Source: Ezakiella sp. (lineage in GTDB: Bacteria > Bacillota > Clostridia > Tissierellales > Peptoniphilaceae). From it: a stretch of DNA of 64,000 bases. Below, one piece after another: positions 8,303 to 17,014 of the stretch; position 1 is the first letter of the stretch; each line of letters starts with the position of its first letter. The position numbers and the translations under genes were made by a program. The notes beneath the pieces are model-generated. The model searched no databases. It saw only the letters and a program-made list of their open reading frames with translations, and was not told the DNA's origin. Location of the stretch: assembly GCA_022778715.1 (NCBI GenBank), contig JALFRW010000007.1, forward strand, positions 1-64,000. The letters run 5' to 3'.

Positions 8303-9267
8303 TTCCTCAAATTCTTAAACATAAATTTCATCACATTTTTTGGATATTCAGCCGACACTTCTTCGTTCACATCCAAAATTTCTGATAAAATATTCTTTAC
8401 ACCATTTATCTTATACCCATTTTTAAATATTCCCGAACAGGAACTGCAATAAGTGTAAATATGTGGTACATTATGTGCGATAATTCGTTCCTTTTTTATA
8501 TTTAAAAGTTCTTTATCATTAACTCCGCCTCCAAGTCCACAACAGTTCACGTCTTTGAAAGTATCGGAATAGTCTTCGATAAAAAATTTCACCGATTCGA
8601 AAATTTCTTTAGTTTCTTTATCGCTGCATGGAAAAAATATATCGAGCTTGCCATGAATCTTCTTGCCGATACCCTTTTCAATCATCCATTCATAAATATC
8701 AATAACTTTTACAGAAATTCTATCCTTCATGAAATGATAGCAATTTGGACAGCAAGTCACAAGTCTTTTAACATTTTTTTTAGCACACAGCTTTTCTATA
8801 TTCTCTATATTTGCTGTTCCACCCATTTCATAAACCGGCTTTTTACAACAATCTACACTGTAGTCAAACCCCTCAGCTTTAAATATTTCTATAAGCTTTT
8901 CACAGGTCTTTTGATAAAAACCCGGATAATTGCAACCTAAAAACAATAAATCTTTCGTTTTTTTCTTGCTATTATTTCTGAATTTATAACTGTTTTTCAT
9001 AAATGCAGTTTTTATCGCTTTTACCGGAGTTTTTTTTCTGTGTTCAATCGCAATTTTTGCTCCAGGCAAATCCACAGGACACACAGCTTTACATTTATCA
9101 CACAAAAAACAGGAATATGCAGTTTCCGGTTTATCACAAAAGTCAAGCAAGTTCATATCGTACTTTTGTAAAAAAGAACAATTTTTCTTACATCTATCAC
9201 ACTCTATACAATCTCTTCGGGTCTTTTCTATCATGCTAATTTCTTCATCTTTTTGGTATTTACTCAT
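8299..9267 (-). CDS. CCG-domain Fe-S oxidoreductase (heterodisulfide-reductase-like)
   Basis: A 322-residue protein with an N-terminal two-cluster ferredoxin region (CIECDRCKKNC and CFLCDKCKAVCPVD) followed by two CCG-type cysteine-rich domains. Visible motifs are LFLGCNYPGF, VDCCKKP, TCCPNCYHF, FFPC, NCCGLGGG and CSSCSG. This layout is shared with HdrD, GlpC and LutA-type proteins, which pass electrons through Fe-S clusters, often to disulfides. There are no membrane segments, so it is cytoplasmic. The start ATG overlaps the TGA of the upstream glycosyltransferase, and its own stop overlaps the next start. Its electron donor and acceptor cannot be named; the coupling suggests it serves the same pathway as the flanking genes. 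Confidence 0.8.
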   Translation of the reverse strand: MSKYQKDEEISMIEKTRRDCIECDRCKKNCSFLQKYDMNLLDFCDKPETAYSCFLCDKCKAVCPVDLPGAKIAIEHRKKTPVKAIKTAFMKNSYKFRNNSKKKTKDLLFLGCNYPGFYQKTCEKLIEIFKAEGFDYSVDCCKKPVYEMGGTANIENIEKLCAKKNVKRLVTCCPNCYHFMKDRISVKVIDIYEWMIEKGIGKKIHGKLDIFFPCSDKETKEIFESVKFFIEDYSDTFKDVNCCGLGGGVNDKELLNIKKERIIAHNVPHIYTYCSSCSGIFKNGYKINGVKNILSEILDVNEEVSAEYPKNVMKFMFKNLRK

Positions 9268-9941
9268 TTCTTACCACCTTCATAAATTTCATAAATCAGA
9301 TTCATGTCAAACTCGCTTTTACGTCTCATTTTTCTATATCTAGCCTGCAATTTTTGCATCATAATATTGGTCTTTAAAATTCCATTTTCTGTAAATCTTC
9401 TAGTTGAAGTCATAATTGGCAAATTTAATTGTTTAATTTTAATACCACGTTTCTTAATCATAATAGACAACTCATAGTCCTCCATAATTGGAATCTCTTT
9501 GTAGCCGCCGAGTTCAACAAAAAGTTTTCGTGTGATAAAAATTCCTTGGTCACCAAAAGCAATGTTTCTATACTTCACGCGCAAATTTGAACAATAAGCC
9601 AAAAATTGCAAATATAGATTCTTCGTGTCAAATTTTAATTTAAAGCATCCCACTTCCGCATTTGCATTTTCAATTGCACGAATGCTGTTTTTATCTATCA
9701 CAGTGTCTGCATGCAAAAACCACAAAATACCGCCCTTGGCATATTTTACAGCGGCATTCATTTGGTTCCCGCGATATTTTGTTTCCCGTATTTTATTAAA
9801 TACAATCTTATCATATGTATCATCTGTTGAAAAGCCGTCGGAGAATATGACTTCAAAATCGCCTTCTAGCTGTTTCAAATTTTCTTGAAACTTTAATATA
9901 TTATCCTTTTCATTGTAAACCGGCACAATTATTGAAATCAT
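9264..9941 (-). CDS. Family 2 glycosyltransferase, rSAM/selenodomain-associated transferase 2 type
   Basis: A GT-A fold glycosyltransferase of 225 residues: MISIIVPVYNE at the start, the nucleotide-binding region FSDGFSTDDT, the motif KYRGNQMNAAVKYAKG and the metal-binding LHADT. The short length, the RGxQMNxA motif and lack of membrane segments match the TIGR04283-type group ('transferase 2, rSAM/selenodomain-associated'), known to cluster with radical SAM or selenoprotein-linked genes and with the transferase-1 family found here at 12010. The start follows AGGAGG. Sugar donor and acceptor are unknown. Family call is by recalled motifs. Confidence 0.72.
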   Translation of the reverse strand: MISIIVPVYNEKDNILKFQENLKQLEGDFEVIFSDGFSTDDTYDKIVFNKIRETKYRGNQMNAAVKYAKGGILWFLHADTVIDKNSIRAIENANAEVGCFKLKFDTKNLYLQFLAYCSNLRVKYRNIAFGDQGIFITRKLFVELGGYKEIPIMEDYELSIMIKKRGIKIKQLNLPIMTSTRRFTENGILKTNIMMQKLQARYRKMRRKSEFDMNLIYEIYEGGKK

Positions 9942-9950
9942 ATATCCTCC

Positions 9951-10655
9951 TTATTTTTTCAGTTTTATAATTTTTTTTGAAATGACATAACCCACTACCG
10001 ACACAAATACCAATAAAAGTAGGCTTAAAAAGAATTTCGGATTTTTTACATCTGTAAAGTTTTCTCCAACATTTATCTTTATCACTACACCCGGAATGAG
10101 TCCGATAATGTTTACGAATAAATAATAAAGTGGCTTTATTGTTGTAACGCCGGAAATATAATTTAACATACTATAACTAATAGGTGAAAATGTTCGAATG
10201 ACAAGAAATTTTATCATAAGCACCCTTTGATCTTCACTAAAAAGAGCATCTTTTATTTTGTCATCAAAATGCCTGTCCACAAATCTAATGATATTATTTC
10301 TTAACAAAAATTTGCTAATAAAATACATAATCGGGGTACTAATCATCACCCCGATTATGGTGTATAATGTGCCGCGAATAACTCCAAAAACATATCCGCC
10401 TGCCAAAATTATCCACGAAATCGGAAAAAAGAAAATAGGCAAAATCGCAATTGAAGAAATATAAATAAGCTTCGCACTATCTTGATTTTCCAGAATCCAG
10501 CGGTTTAAATCTTCAAGTTTCACATTTTTTATTAAAAATATTGCTAAAATTGCAATAATACAAATTGCTACAATCCTTATTATATTTGTTTTTTTCTCAT
10601 CTAAGTCAAAAAAACTCTTTAACTTCTTGTTTGTAATTTTAATCATCTCTTTCAT
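9951..10655 (-). CDS. TVP38/TMEM64 (DedA-like) membrane protein, copy 3
   Basis: A 234-residue integral membrane protein of the TVP38/TMEM64 family (SNARE-associated/VTT fold), which is linked to the DedA group of lipid scramblase- and transporter-like proteins. The central VTT motif is clear in PIFFFPISWIILAGGYVFG, and the later SPISYSMLNYISGVT matches the family. There are about six hydrophobic segments. It overlaps the upstream paralogue by 17 nt and shows no strong ribosome site, so it depends on coupled translation. It is closest in form to the gene at 10639, suggesting local duplication. The transported substrate is unknown. Confidence 0.82.
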   Translation of the reverse strand: MKEMIKITNKKLKSFFDLDEKKTNIIRIVAICIIAILAIFLIKNVKLEDLNRWILENQDSAKLIYISSIAILPIFFFPISWIILAGGYVFGVIRGTLYTIIGVMISTPIMYFISKFLLRNNIIRFVDRHFDDKIKDALFSEDQRVLMIKFLVIRTFSPISYSMLNYISGVTTIKPLYYLFVNIIGLIPGVVIKINVGENFTDVKNPKFFLSLLLLVFVSVVGYVISKKIIKLKK

Positions 10656-11325
10656 CTAGGTTTGGTTTCAAAAATAACTTTGAAATGATAGCGGAAATAA
10701 CAACTAAAACGAGTAAAAAGCTGAGGCTTATATAGAATTCTTTGCTTCCGACATTTAGCACATTTTCACCAATATTTATAAACACAATGATACCTGGAAG
10801 AGTTCCCACAATTGTGGTTAGTAAATACGGCAGAAATTTAATTTCTGTGACCCCCGAAATGTAGTTCACCAAATTGTAACTGAAAATTGGGCTCAATCGA
10901 ATTATAAACAGCACTAGAGAAAGAATTTTCTGGTCAGTGCTAAAAATTGCAGTCCGAAGCTTAGCACTCATGTGTTTATTAACGAAGCTATACACAAAAT
11001 CCTTTAGTAAAAATTTCCCTATGAAATACATTATAGGAGTATTTATAATAACGGCAATAACCGTGTAGATAGTACCCCTTGTAAGTCCAAAAATTGTTCC
11101 GCCTGCCAGCACTATCACAGGCACCGGAAAAAAGAAAATAGTTAAGACTACAAATGTTAAAATATATAAAATAACTGCGAGTGAGTTATTCATAGTTATC
11201 CAAACTTTTATATCTTCTAAATCTATTTTTTTCACGAAAAAAAGACTAATTGCAGCAATCAAAACCATTAGTGAGATTTTGATTATACTCATCTTCTTAT
11301 CGTCCATCTCGTGTTTAGTTTGCAT
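10639..11325 (-). CDS. TVP38/TMEM64 (DedA-like) membrane protein, copy 2
   Basis: A 228-residue membrane protein with the same plan as its downstream neighbour: FFFPVPVIVLAGGTIFG in the middle and LSPIFSYNLVNYISGVT later, near-identical in layout to copy 3. Family members sit in the cytoplasmic membrane and are implicated in lipid or anion movement. The first ATG overlaps the end of the upstream gene by 11 nt. A second Met (MDDKK, start 11307) is also possible, since neither has a clear Shine-Dalgarno site. Three paralogues in a row is unusual. Confidence 0.82.
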   Translation of the reverse strand: MQTKHEMDDKKMSIIKISLMVLIAAISLFFVKKIDLEDIKVWITMNNSLAVILYILTFVVLTIFFFPVPVIVLAGGTIFGLTRGTIYTVIAVIINTPIMYFIGKFLLKDFVYSFVNKHMSAKLRTAIFSTDQKILSLVLFIIRLSPIFSYNLVNYISGVTEIKFLPYLLTTIVGTLPGIIVFINIGENVLNVGSKEFYISLSFLLVLVVISAIISKLFLKPNLDERDD

Positions 11326-12013
11326 CTTTTTTCATTTTCTTATCATTATAAACTTTTTTTGCAACATATACAATGATTGAAACTGAAAAAAGTCCAAATA
11401 GTCCGTACATTGCAGCTTTTGCACCACCAGTTAGTTGTCCGCCAAAATAAGAATAGATGACAGTTGCAGGAAGTTGCCCAAGACCGGTTGCCAAAAAGAA
11501 ACTCCCGAAACTCATTGAAGTAAGCCCTGCTGCATAACTAATTGGATCAAACGGCACGAAAGGCAATAATCTACATACCAAAATGGTGTATTTCCCATAT
11601 CTATCGAAAAACTTTTCCATTGAATTTAAAACTCCCTCAGTAGCAATTTTTGCCACCACGTCACGCCCAAGTACTCTTGCGATGTAAAAGCAAAGAGCAG
11701 CTCCAACCATTGAAGACGTCCACGATAGAATAGCACCTTTCCACCAACCCCAAATCATTGCGTTAGACAGTGTAATAACAAATGCCGGAATAGGTGCAAT
11801 AATTGATTGCAAAATCATGAGAAAAAACGAGACAGCCATTGCTTTTACGCCAAATCCTCTGATGTATTCTACCACTTCTTCTATGTCTAGAGTTCCTAGC
11901 ACTTTTGTTGCGTTTTTAATTCCGCTATTTACCGATGGTACAAATAAATAAATTAGTACCAAAACTAGAATCACGCCTAAAAGCACGATTCTTTTTATAT
12001 TTGCTTTTTTCAT
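11315..12013 (-). CDS. TVP38/TMEM64 (DedA-like) membrane protein, copy 1
   Basis: A 232-residue membrane protein of the same family but more distant from the other two. It has a longer N-terminal amphipathic part (LGTLDIEEVVEYIRGFG), the motif APIPAFVITLSNAMIWGWW, and LLPFVPFDPISYAAGLT. This form is typical of the widely distributed TVP38/TMEM64 proteins of clostridia and is probably the ancestral member of the trio. The start ATG overlaps the upstream stop and follows GGAGG. It ends in a Lys-rich cytoplasmic tail (KKMKKDAN). Confidence 0.85.
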   Translation of the reverse strand: MKKANIKRIVLLGVILVLVLIYLFVPSVNSGIKNATKVLGTLDIEEVVEYIRGFGVKAMAVSFFLMILQSIIAPIPAFVITLSNAMIWGWWKGAILSWTSSMVGAALCFYIARVLGRDVVAKIATEGVLNSMEKFFDRYGKYTILVCRLLPFVPFDPISYAAGLTSMSFGSFFLATGLGQLPATVIYSYFGGQLTGGAKAAMYGLFGLFSVSIIVYVAKKVYNDKKMKKDAN

Positions 12014-13464
12014 ACTTCCTCCATAAAAAATATTTTTATAACATCATAAAATTCTTCACTCAAGAATTTATTTATCTTCTTATAAGTTTCCGAATGTTTA
12101 AAAGTACCCTCTTTTTCGTAATGCACTTTTGCCATAGAGCACCAAGTCATACCACGCAAAATATTAAATCTCAAATATTTATTCAGCTTTTTATAATTCA
12201 CAGCTCTATACTTTTCATAAATTGCAACAAAGTCCATCATGTCTTTTTTTGAGAAAATAACATCCGTCTTCCAATTTGTGGTTGTTGGAACCAAAAAGTG
12301 TGCCAAATCCTGCTCTGCCTCTCCAATCAAAGGTTTTTCCCAGTCGATAATCTTGGAATTTTCCCCTATTATAAAATTGTGATTGTTTAGTTCGGTATTT
12401 ATAATGCTAGGGTTATCAACCCTTTCATCCACTCCTGATTTCTTTACAATGCTAAGAATACTGTCAATTCGCTTTTCCGTGTCCACATCTTTTTTACCCC
12501 AAGATTTATACACAGAAAACATGCTTTCACACTCTTTTAGCATCGTTAAAAAAGGTTTATTACTAAAAATCAGGTTTGAATTGTTGGTATCCACGCTGTG
12601 AATTTTAGCTAGCATTTGAGAGGCTATATCAAAATCTTTATAATACTCAAGTGGCCTACCTTCAACGAATTCCATTGTCATAAACGGAAACTGAATATAT
12701 TTGCCATTTTCAAAATATTTTATCGGCTTTGGTGTTACTCCGCTTGTTTCGAGTTCTTCTAGTGCGCCAAATTCATAAGCAATTTGTTTTTTCCCTAGAT
12801 TCATTTGAGAGGCTATATTTAATCTAATCACTTCACCACCAAATTTAAAATTGATATTATATTCACCGGCTCCCAGAAGTTCTATCTCATCGCTGTCAAA
12901 TTCAGCACGTACCAAATCTAGGATAGTGTCAATATCCCGAATTTCCGGCAGCAAATAATATGTTTTACCTAGAGATTTAGTTTTCAAAATCGTATCTTTT
13001 AAAACATTTTCTGTGGAATACACAATGCCGCTAAAAATATCCAGCTTTTCTTTCATTCCTACGAGACCATATCCGCCATCAAACGTCGGGCTAATCACTA
13101 CATCATTATTATCTAACATTGTAAATGCACTCAACAAATCTTCAGCTTTCAGATTGTCTAAATCTGCACCAACTAGAATCACCTTGTTACAGGTATCTAG
13201 CTCGTTAAAAATGGCATTTCTCATTCTTTCACCGATTTCTTCCCCCAATTGAGGCTTCTTTTCACCCGACAAAAAATCCAAATCAGTAGCATCACCATCA
13301 AAATAAATTACAAAATCTATATTTGTAGCTTTTATCTTATTAAAAATGTTATTTATTAACTTTTTTTGTAGCAAAAATCTTTCTTCATCACTTAAAAATG
13401 GTCTCAGTCTAGTTTTTCCTTCACCTATTTTAGGTGCTCTCGTAAAAAATATGATCTTGTTCAT
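12010..13464 (-). CDS. Fusion: selenodomain-associated transferase 1 (DUF2064) plus APH-type phosphotransferase
   Basis: A 484-residue two-domain protein. Residues 1-200 are a GT-A/nucleotidyltransferase-like domain of the DUF2064/TIGR04282 type ('transferase 1, rSAM/selenodomain-associated'): MNKIIFFTRAPKIGEGKTRL at the start, then GADLDNL and SPTFDGGYGLVGM. From about 200 the chain becomes an aminoglycoside-phosphotransferase/choline-kinase-like fold, with FMTMEFVEGRPL as the hinge, NTELNNHNFIIGENSKIIDWEK as the catalytic loop (the usual HxDxxxxN is altered to N-x-E-x-x-x-x-N) and DLAHFL. The loss of the catalytic Asp makes kinase activity uncertain. A TATAAT box ends 6 nt before the ATG with no Shine-Dalgarno, so the message may be leaderless. 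It is the first gene of the overlapping run down to 7880. Confidence 0.75.
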   Translation of the reverse strand: MNKIIFFTRAPKIGEGKTRLRPFLSDEERFLLQKKLINNIFNKIKATNIDFVIYFDGDATDLDFLSGEKKPQLGEEIGERMRNAIFNELDTCNKVILVGADLDNLKAEDLLSAFTMLDNNDVVISPTFDGGYGLVGMKEKLDIFSGIVYSTENVLKDTILKTKSLGKTYYLLPEIRDIDTILDLVRAEFDSDEIELLGAGEYNINFKFGGEVIRLNIASQMNLGKKQIAYEFGALEELETSGVTPKPIKYFENGKYIQFPFMTMEFVEGRPLEYYKDFDIASQMLAKIHSVDTNNSNLIFSNKPFLTMLKECESMFSVYKSWGKKDVDTEKRIDSILSIVKKSGVDERVDNPSIINTELNNHNFIIGENSKIIDWEKPLIGEAEQDLAHFLVPTTTNWKTDVIFSKKDMMDFVAIYEKYRAVNYKKLNKYLRFNILRGMTWCSMAKVHYEKEGTFKHSETYKKINKFLSEEFYDVIKIFFMEEV

Positions 13465-13470
13465 AATTAT

Positions 13471-13476
13471 ATTATA
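13471..13476 (-). promoter_or_regulatory. -10 box placed for a leaderless start
   Basis: TATAAT at 13476-13471 (minus strand) ends six bases before the ATG at 13464. Transcription from it would begin at or next to the start codon. No Shine-Dalgarno precedes this ATG, unlike nearly every other gene here. The -35 is poor: the best is TTGAAT with a 20-bp spacer, inside the terminator stem. Confidence 0.4.
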
Positions 13477-13480
13477 CTAT

Positions 13481-13525
13481 AAAAAAACAATGAAGAATTC
13501 AAAAAATATTAAATTCTTCATTGTT
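13481..13525 (-). terminator. Terminator of the rhodanese lipoprotein gene
   Basis: A 14-bp perfect inverted repeat: AACAATGAAGAATT at 13486-13499 pairs with AATTCTTCATTGTT at 13512-13525. On the minus strand it is followed by seven Ts. It lies just after the rhodanese gene stop and separates that gene from the transferase run that starts at 13464. Confidence 0.85.
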
Positions 13526-13531
13526 ATAAAA

Positions 13532-14260
13532 TTATTTTTCTAATTCGTATCCATCGTATTCTTTAGTTCCATCCCATGTTGTGTAAACTTGATGACCTTT
13601 TTGTGAAAGCATTTCAGCTGCTGACCAAGATCTATTTCCTTTATAACAGTATGTTAAGAATGGCTTATCTGTAGGAAGTGTTTCCATTTCTGTTTCGAAT
13701 GTATCCATATTAGCATGAATAGCTTTTTTCATGTGTCCCGCAACATAATCTTTTTCATCTTGTAAGTCGATTACTGTGTAGTCACCGGATGCAACTTTTT
13801 CTTTAACTTCTGCTGGTAAAATTGTGTTTACTTTTGTTATTGTGGTGTATTTGAAATCTTTAACACCTTGTGCATTGTAAACATTCGCATATCCAGCTTC
13901 AACTAATTTCTTTGCAGCTTCGGCACTCTTTTTGCCGGTATTGCATATCGTAACGATGTTTAATGATTTATAGTCTTCAATTTCAGACATTCTTGAATCG
14001 AGTTCATCCAACGGAATATTGATAGCAAATTTTACGTGACCTGCCTCATATTCTTCTTTGCTTCTAACATCGATTACTAGATATTTTTCTTTTTCTTCCT
14101 TGTCTTCTTGAATCTTGTCAAGTTCTTCGCCGGTCATTTCTTTGTATGAAGCTGTTGTTGCTTCTGTAGTGTTGGCTTCTTTTGTATCATTTGATTTACA
14201 TCCAACAAAAGCCATAACACTTACTAATGCGGCTACTAATAAAATACTTGCCTTTTTCAT
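13532..14260 (-). CDS. Lipoprotein with two rhodanese domains
   Basis: A 242-residue exported lipoprotein. The signal peptide MKKASILLVAALVSVMAF runs into the lipobox VGC, and a Thr/Glu-rich linker follows. Two rhodanese-like domains come next. Domain 1 has VIDVRSKEEYEAGHV and the active-site Cys in CNTGKKSA. Domain 2 has VIDLQDEKDYVAGHM and the Cys in TYCYKGNRSWSAA. Both keep the catalytic cysteine, so sulfur or selenium transfer outside the membrane is possible. I chose the ATG at 14260 because GGAGG precedes it; the longer frame starts inside that site. It is transcribed separately from the genes below, with a TATAAT at 14332-14337. Confidence 0.88.
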   Translation of the reverse strand: MKKASILLVAALVSVMAFVGCKSNDTKEANTTEATTASYKEMTGEELDKIQEDKEEKEKYLVIDVRSKEEYEAGHVKFAINIPLDELDSRMSEIEDYKSLNIVTICNTGKKSAEAAKKLVEAGYANVYNAQGVKDFKYTTITKVNTILPAEVKEKVASGDYTVIDLQDEKDYVAGHMKKAIHANMDTFETEMETLPTDKPFLTYCYKGNRSWSAAEMLSQKGHQVYTTWDGTKEYDGYELEK

Positions 14261-14350
14261 ATTAGCCTCCAAATACTTTAATAATTTTAAGTGAGATTAA
14301 ACATTGTAATAGTTATATTCTCACCTGCTATATTATACCCCATTTGCAAT

Positions 14351-14398
14351 AAAAAATCCACTATAGAGTTATTGAAATTTTAAATAAGTCTATAGTAG
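14351..14398 (-). terminator. Terminator of pcp
   Basis: Long inverted repeat: CTACTATAGAcTTATT pairs with AATAAcTCTATAGTgG (minus strand, one mismatch region), then GGATTTTTTATT. It lies about 35 nt after the pcp stop. The -10 region of the rhodanese gene follows immediately. Confidence 0.7.
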
Positions 14399-14432
14399 AT
14401 TAAGATAATGATAAATAATTGTAAAATTTCTA

Positions 14433-15074
14433 TTAATGAATTTTTCCGCCTGTAAGATTTATATCGTTTTCATTTAAAATTATTGCTTCTATCGCAAGTT
14501 TCAGTGCTTTTGTAATTGTCTCCAAACTCATTGAAGGCATGCTCTTTTTGTTTACCACCTGATTCGGCAAAAATGGAACATGTATAAACCCTGTTCGCAT
14601 ATTCTGATATTTAGTTGCTCCGATATGAGCCACTCCATACAAAACGTGATTACAAACAAATGTTCCTGCGGAATTTGAAACGCTAGCCGGAATATTTCCA
14701 TCTTGTATGTGTTTCACCATTGCTTTTATTGGCAGATTTGAAAAATAGGCGTCCGGTCCATCTTCTACGATCTTTTCGTCAATCGGCTGGTTGCCATTAT
14801 TATCCGGAATTCTAAAATCGTCACAATTTATTCCGATTCGTTCAATTGTAATATCTGCTCTTCCGCCAGCTTGCCCTACTGAAAGCACAACGTCAGGTTT
14901 AACCTCTTCAATTTTTTCTCTAATTTTATCCAAGCTTTTATTAATTACTGTTGGTATTTCTAGTTTAATTATCTCTGCATTCAAAATTTTATTAGGGAGA
15001 TTTTTTACCGATTCAAATGCAGGATTTATTTTTTCACCACCAAATGAATCAAATCCGGTTACTAATATTTTCAT
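14433..15074 (-). CDS. pcp: Pyroglutamyl-peptidase I
   Basis: A cytoplasmic cysteine peptidase of family C15 that removes N-terminal pyroglutamate from peptides. The Glu/Cys/His set is visible: Glu in [18 protein letters not shown], Cys in [14 protein letters not shown], and His in GFIHVPFLP. Length of 213 residues is normal. The start at 15074 ([13 protein letters not shown]) follows AGAGGTGG; the longer frame to 15110 has no ribosome site. It is a single gene with its own terminator. Confidence 0.94.
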   Translation of the reverse strand: MKILVTGFDSFGGEKINPAFESVKNLPNKILNAEIIKLEIPTVINKSLDKIREKIEEVKPDVVLSVGQAGGRADITIERIGINCDDFRIPDNNGNQPIDEKIVEDGPDAYFSNLPIKAMVKHIQDGNIPASVSNSAGTFVCNHVLYGVAHIGATKYQNMRTGFIHVPFLPNQVVNKKSMPSMSLETITKALKLAIEAIILNENDINLTGGKIH

Positions 15075-15129
15075 AGTCCACCTCTTTTTAATTATACCCA
15101 AAAATTGCAAAAAAAATATCTATGATAAT

Positions 15130-15747
15130 TCATAGATATTTAATCGATTTCAAAGCCTCTCTTGCAAGTGCGTCAGCTTTGTCATTATATTTGTTGTTGC
15201 TATGTCCTTTTACTTTCTCAAACACAACTTCCATTTCATTTTTGTAATTATCTTCAAATTCTTTTTTTAATGTCTTCGCAATGTCGCTGTTTGCTTTCCA
15301 TTCGCCCATAACCCATTTGCTTAAACCATTGTAATCGTGATAAATTTTAATTTTTTTACATCCATTTTTTTTTGCCCAATCAAGAGAATTTAACACACCA
15401 AACACTTCTCCTGCCACATTGTGGCTAGACAAATATTTTTCATTATCGCCATAGCCATTTATAAAATGTTCGTTAAAATTCAAATCAATAATAACCGCAC
15501 CATAAGAATATCTCTTAAGACTTCTATCGAAACTTCCGTCACAGAAAGAAACTACAAAACCATTCTTTATGTCGTTTGCAATAGTTTCTTTCCAAATGTC
15601 CGAATCTTCTAAATAAGCTTTTGCTTCGTCTAGAGTGCTGAATGATTTATACTTCACGCCTTTTTCACCGGAAATTGCACTTTTACACTCATCCCAAGAA
15701 GTGTAGATTGCATTTCCGCTATCCTTTTTTACTGCATAATATTTCAT
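15130..15747 (-). CDS. rnhA: Ribonuclease H1 with N-terminal viroplasmin-type hybrid-binding domain
   Basis: Cleaves the RNA strand of RNA-DNA hybrids. The N-terminal 45 residues (MKYYAVKKDSGNAIYTSWDE onward) form the Cauli_VI/hybrid-binding domain that raises affinity for hybrids. The RNase H domain follows with the acidic residues in FCDGSFD, AGEVFG, YHDYNG and the KGHSNNKYNDKAD end motif. About 205 residues. I chose the start at 15747, behind GGAGAAGAA; the longer frame to 15894 runs into the clpX gene and has no protein character. Confidence 0.92.
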   Translation of the reverse strand: MKYYAVKKDSGNAIYTSWDECKSAISGEKGVKYKSFSTLDEAKAYLEDSDIWKETIANDIKNGFVVSFCDGSFDRSLKRYSYGAVIIDLNFNEHFINGYGDNEKYLSSHNVAGEVFGVLNSLDWAKKNGCKKIKIYHDYNGLSKWVMGEWKANSDIAKTLKKEFEDNYKNEMEVVFEKVKGHSNNKYNDKADALAREALKSIKYL

Positions 15748-15769
15748 TTCTTCTCCAAAAGAAAAGCAC

Positions 15770-17014
15770 TTATAAAAGTGCCTTTTCTTCTTCGTGTCTA
15801 ACAATATCTGATGAAAATAAAGATTTTTCGTTATCGTAATCAATTTTAATCGCAGAAATTGAATGGTCGCTAGGTAATTCGTACATATAATCAAGCATTA
15901 CATCTTCCACTATCGAACGAAGTCCTCTTGCTCCTGTTTTTCTCTTGATTGCACGGTTTGCAATTTCAACAAGTGCATTTTCAGTAAACTGCAAATCGCA
16001 ATTTTCAAACCGCATAAGTTCTTGATACTGTTTTATGATTGCATTTTTTGGCTCTGTCAAAATTCTAATTAAACTATTTACATCCAAATCGTCAAGTGCA
16101 ACATGTACCGGAATTCTGCCCACTAGTTCCGGAATAAGTCCAAATTTTATAAGGTCGTGTGATTCGAGTTTCTGAAATAATTCTCCCGAACTCAAGTTTT
16201 CTCTTTTATGCGCTTCTCCGGTAAACCCAATTATGTTTTTACCAAGACGTTTTTCAATAATTTGTTCAAGCCCATCAAAAGCGCCGCCAACTATGAACAA
16301 TATATTTTTGGTATCCACTTGAATCATTTCTTGTTGCGGATGCTTTCTTCCGCCTTGTGCCGGTACACTGGCAACCGTGCCCTCAACAATTTTTAAAAGT
16401 GCTTGTTGCACGCCTTCACCGCTCACGTCGCGAGTAATTGACACATTTTCACTTTTTCTTGCAATCTTGTCAATTTCGTCGATATAAATTATTCCTCGCT
16501 CCGCTGCTTCCACATTCATATCAGCTGCTTGCAGTAATTTTAGAATCACATTTTCAACGTCCTCTCCTACATATCCGGCTTCCGTTAGAGTGGTTGCATC
16601 GGTGATTGCAAAGGGCACATCCAAAATCTTTGCAATTGCTTGAGCGAGAAGAGTTTTACCTGAACCGGTGGGTCCCAGTAGAAGCACATTGCTCTTGTCC
16701 ATTTCAATGTCACTGTCTACATCTACGTAAACACGTTTATAATGGTTGTACATTGCAACAGATAGAACTTTTTTGGCTTCATCCTGACCAATTACATATT
16801 CGTCTAATTTTTTTTTGATTTCTTTTGGCGTCGGAAGTGGTTCAATGTCTTTGAAAGTGTATTCTTTAGTTTTTTGGGTTCCGATAATTTCGCTACAATA
16901 ATTTACACAATCGTTGCATATAAATACTCCGTCACCACCACTAATCAATAAACCAACTTCGTCTTGACTTCTACCACAAAAAGAACAATGGTTTTTGTCG
17001 TTACTCTTCGACAC
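15770..17014 (-). CDS. clpX: ClpX, ATPase subunit of ClpXP
   Basis: AAA+ unfoldase that feeds substrates to ClpP. An N-terminal C4 zinc finger is intact (HCSFCGRS and [10 protein letters not shown]). Walker A is [12 protein letters not shown], Walker B is IIYIDEIDK, and the ClpP-docking IGF-type loop is IIGFTGE. Length of 414 residues is normal. The start is GTG, overlapping the TAG stop of clpP by one base with GAGGAA ahead of it. It is co-transcribed with clpP and tig, the usual Firmicute order. Confidence 0.97.
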   Translation of the reverse strand: MSKSNDKNHCSFCGRSQDEVGLLISGGDGVFICNDCVNYCSEIIGTQKTKEYTFKDIEPLPTPKEIKKKLDEYVIGQDEAKKVLSVAMYNHYKRVYVDVDSDIEMDKSNVLLLGPTGSGKTLLAQAIAKILDVPFAITDATTLTEAGYVGEDVENVILKLLQAADMNVEAAERGIIYIDEIDKIARKSENVSITRDVSGEGVQQALLKIVEGTVASVPAQGGRKHPQQEMIQVDTKNILFIVGGAFDGLEQIIEKRLGKNIIGFTGEAHKRENLSSGELFQKLESHDLIKFGLIPELVGRIPVHVALDDLDVNSLIRILTEPKNAIIKQYQELMRFENCDLQFTENALVEIANRAIKRKTGARGLRSIVEDVMLDYMYELPSDHSISAIKIDYDNEKSLFSSDIVRHEEEKALL

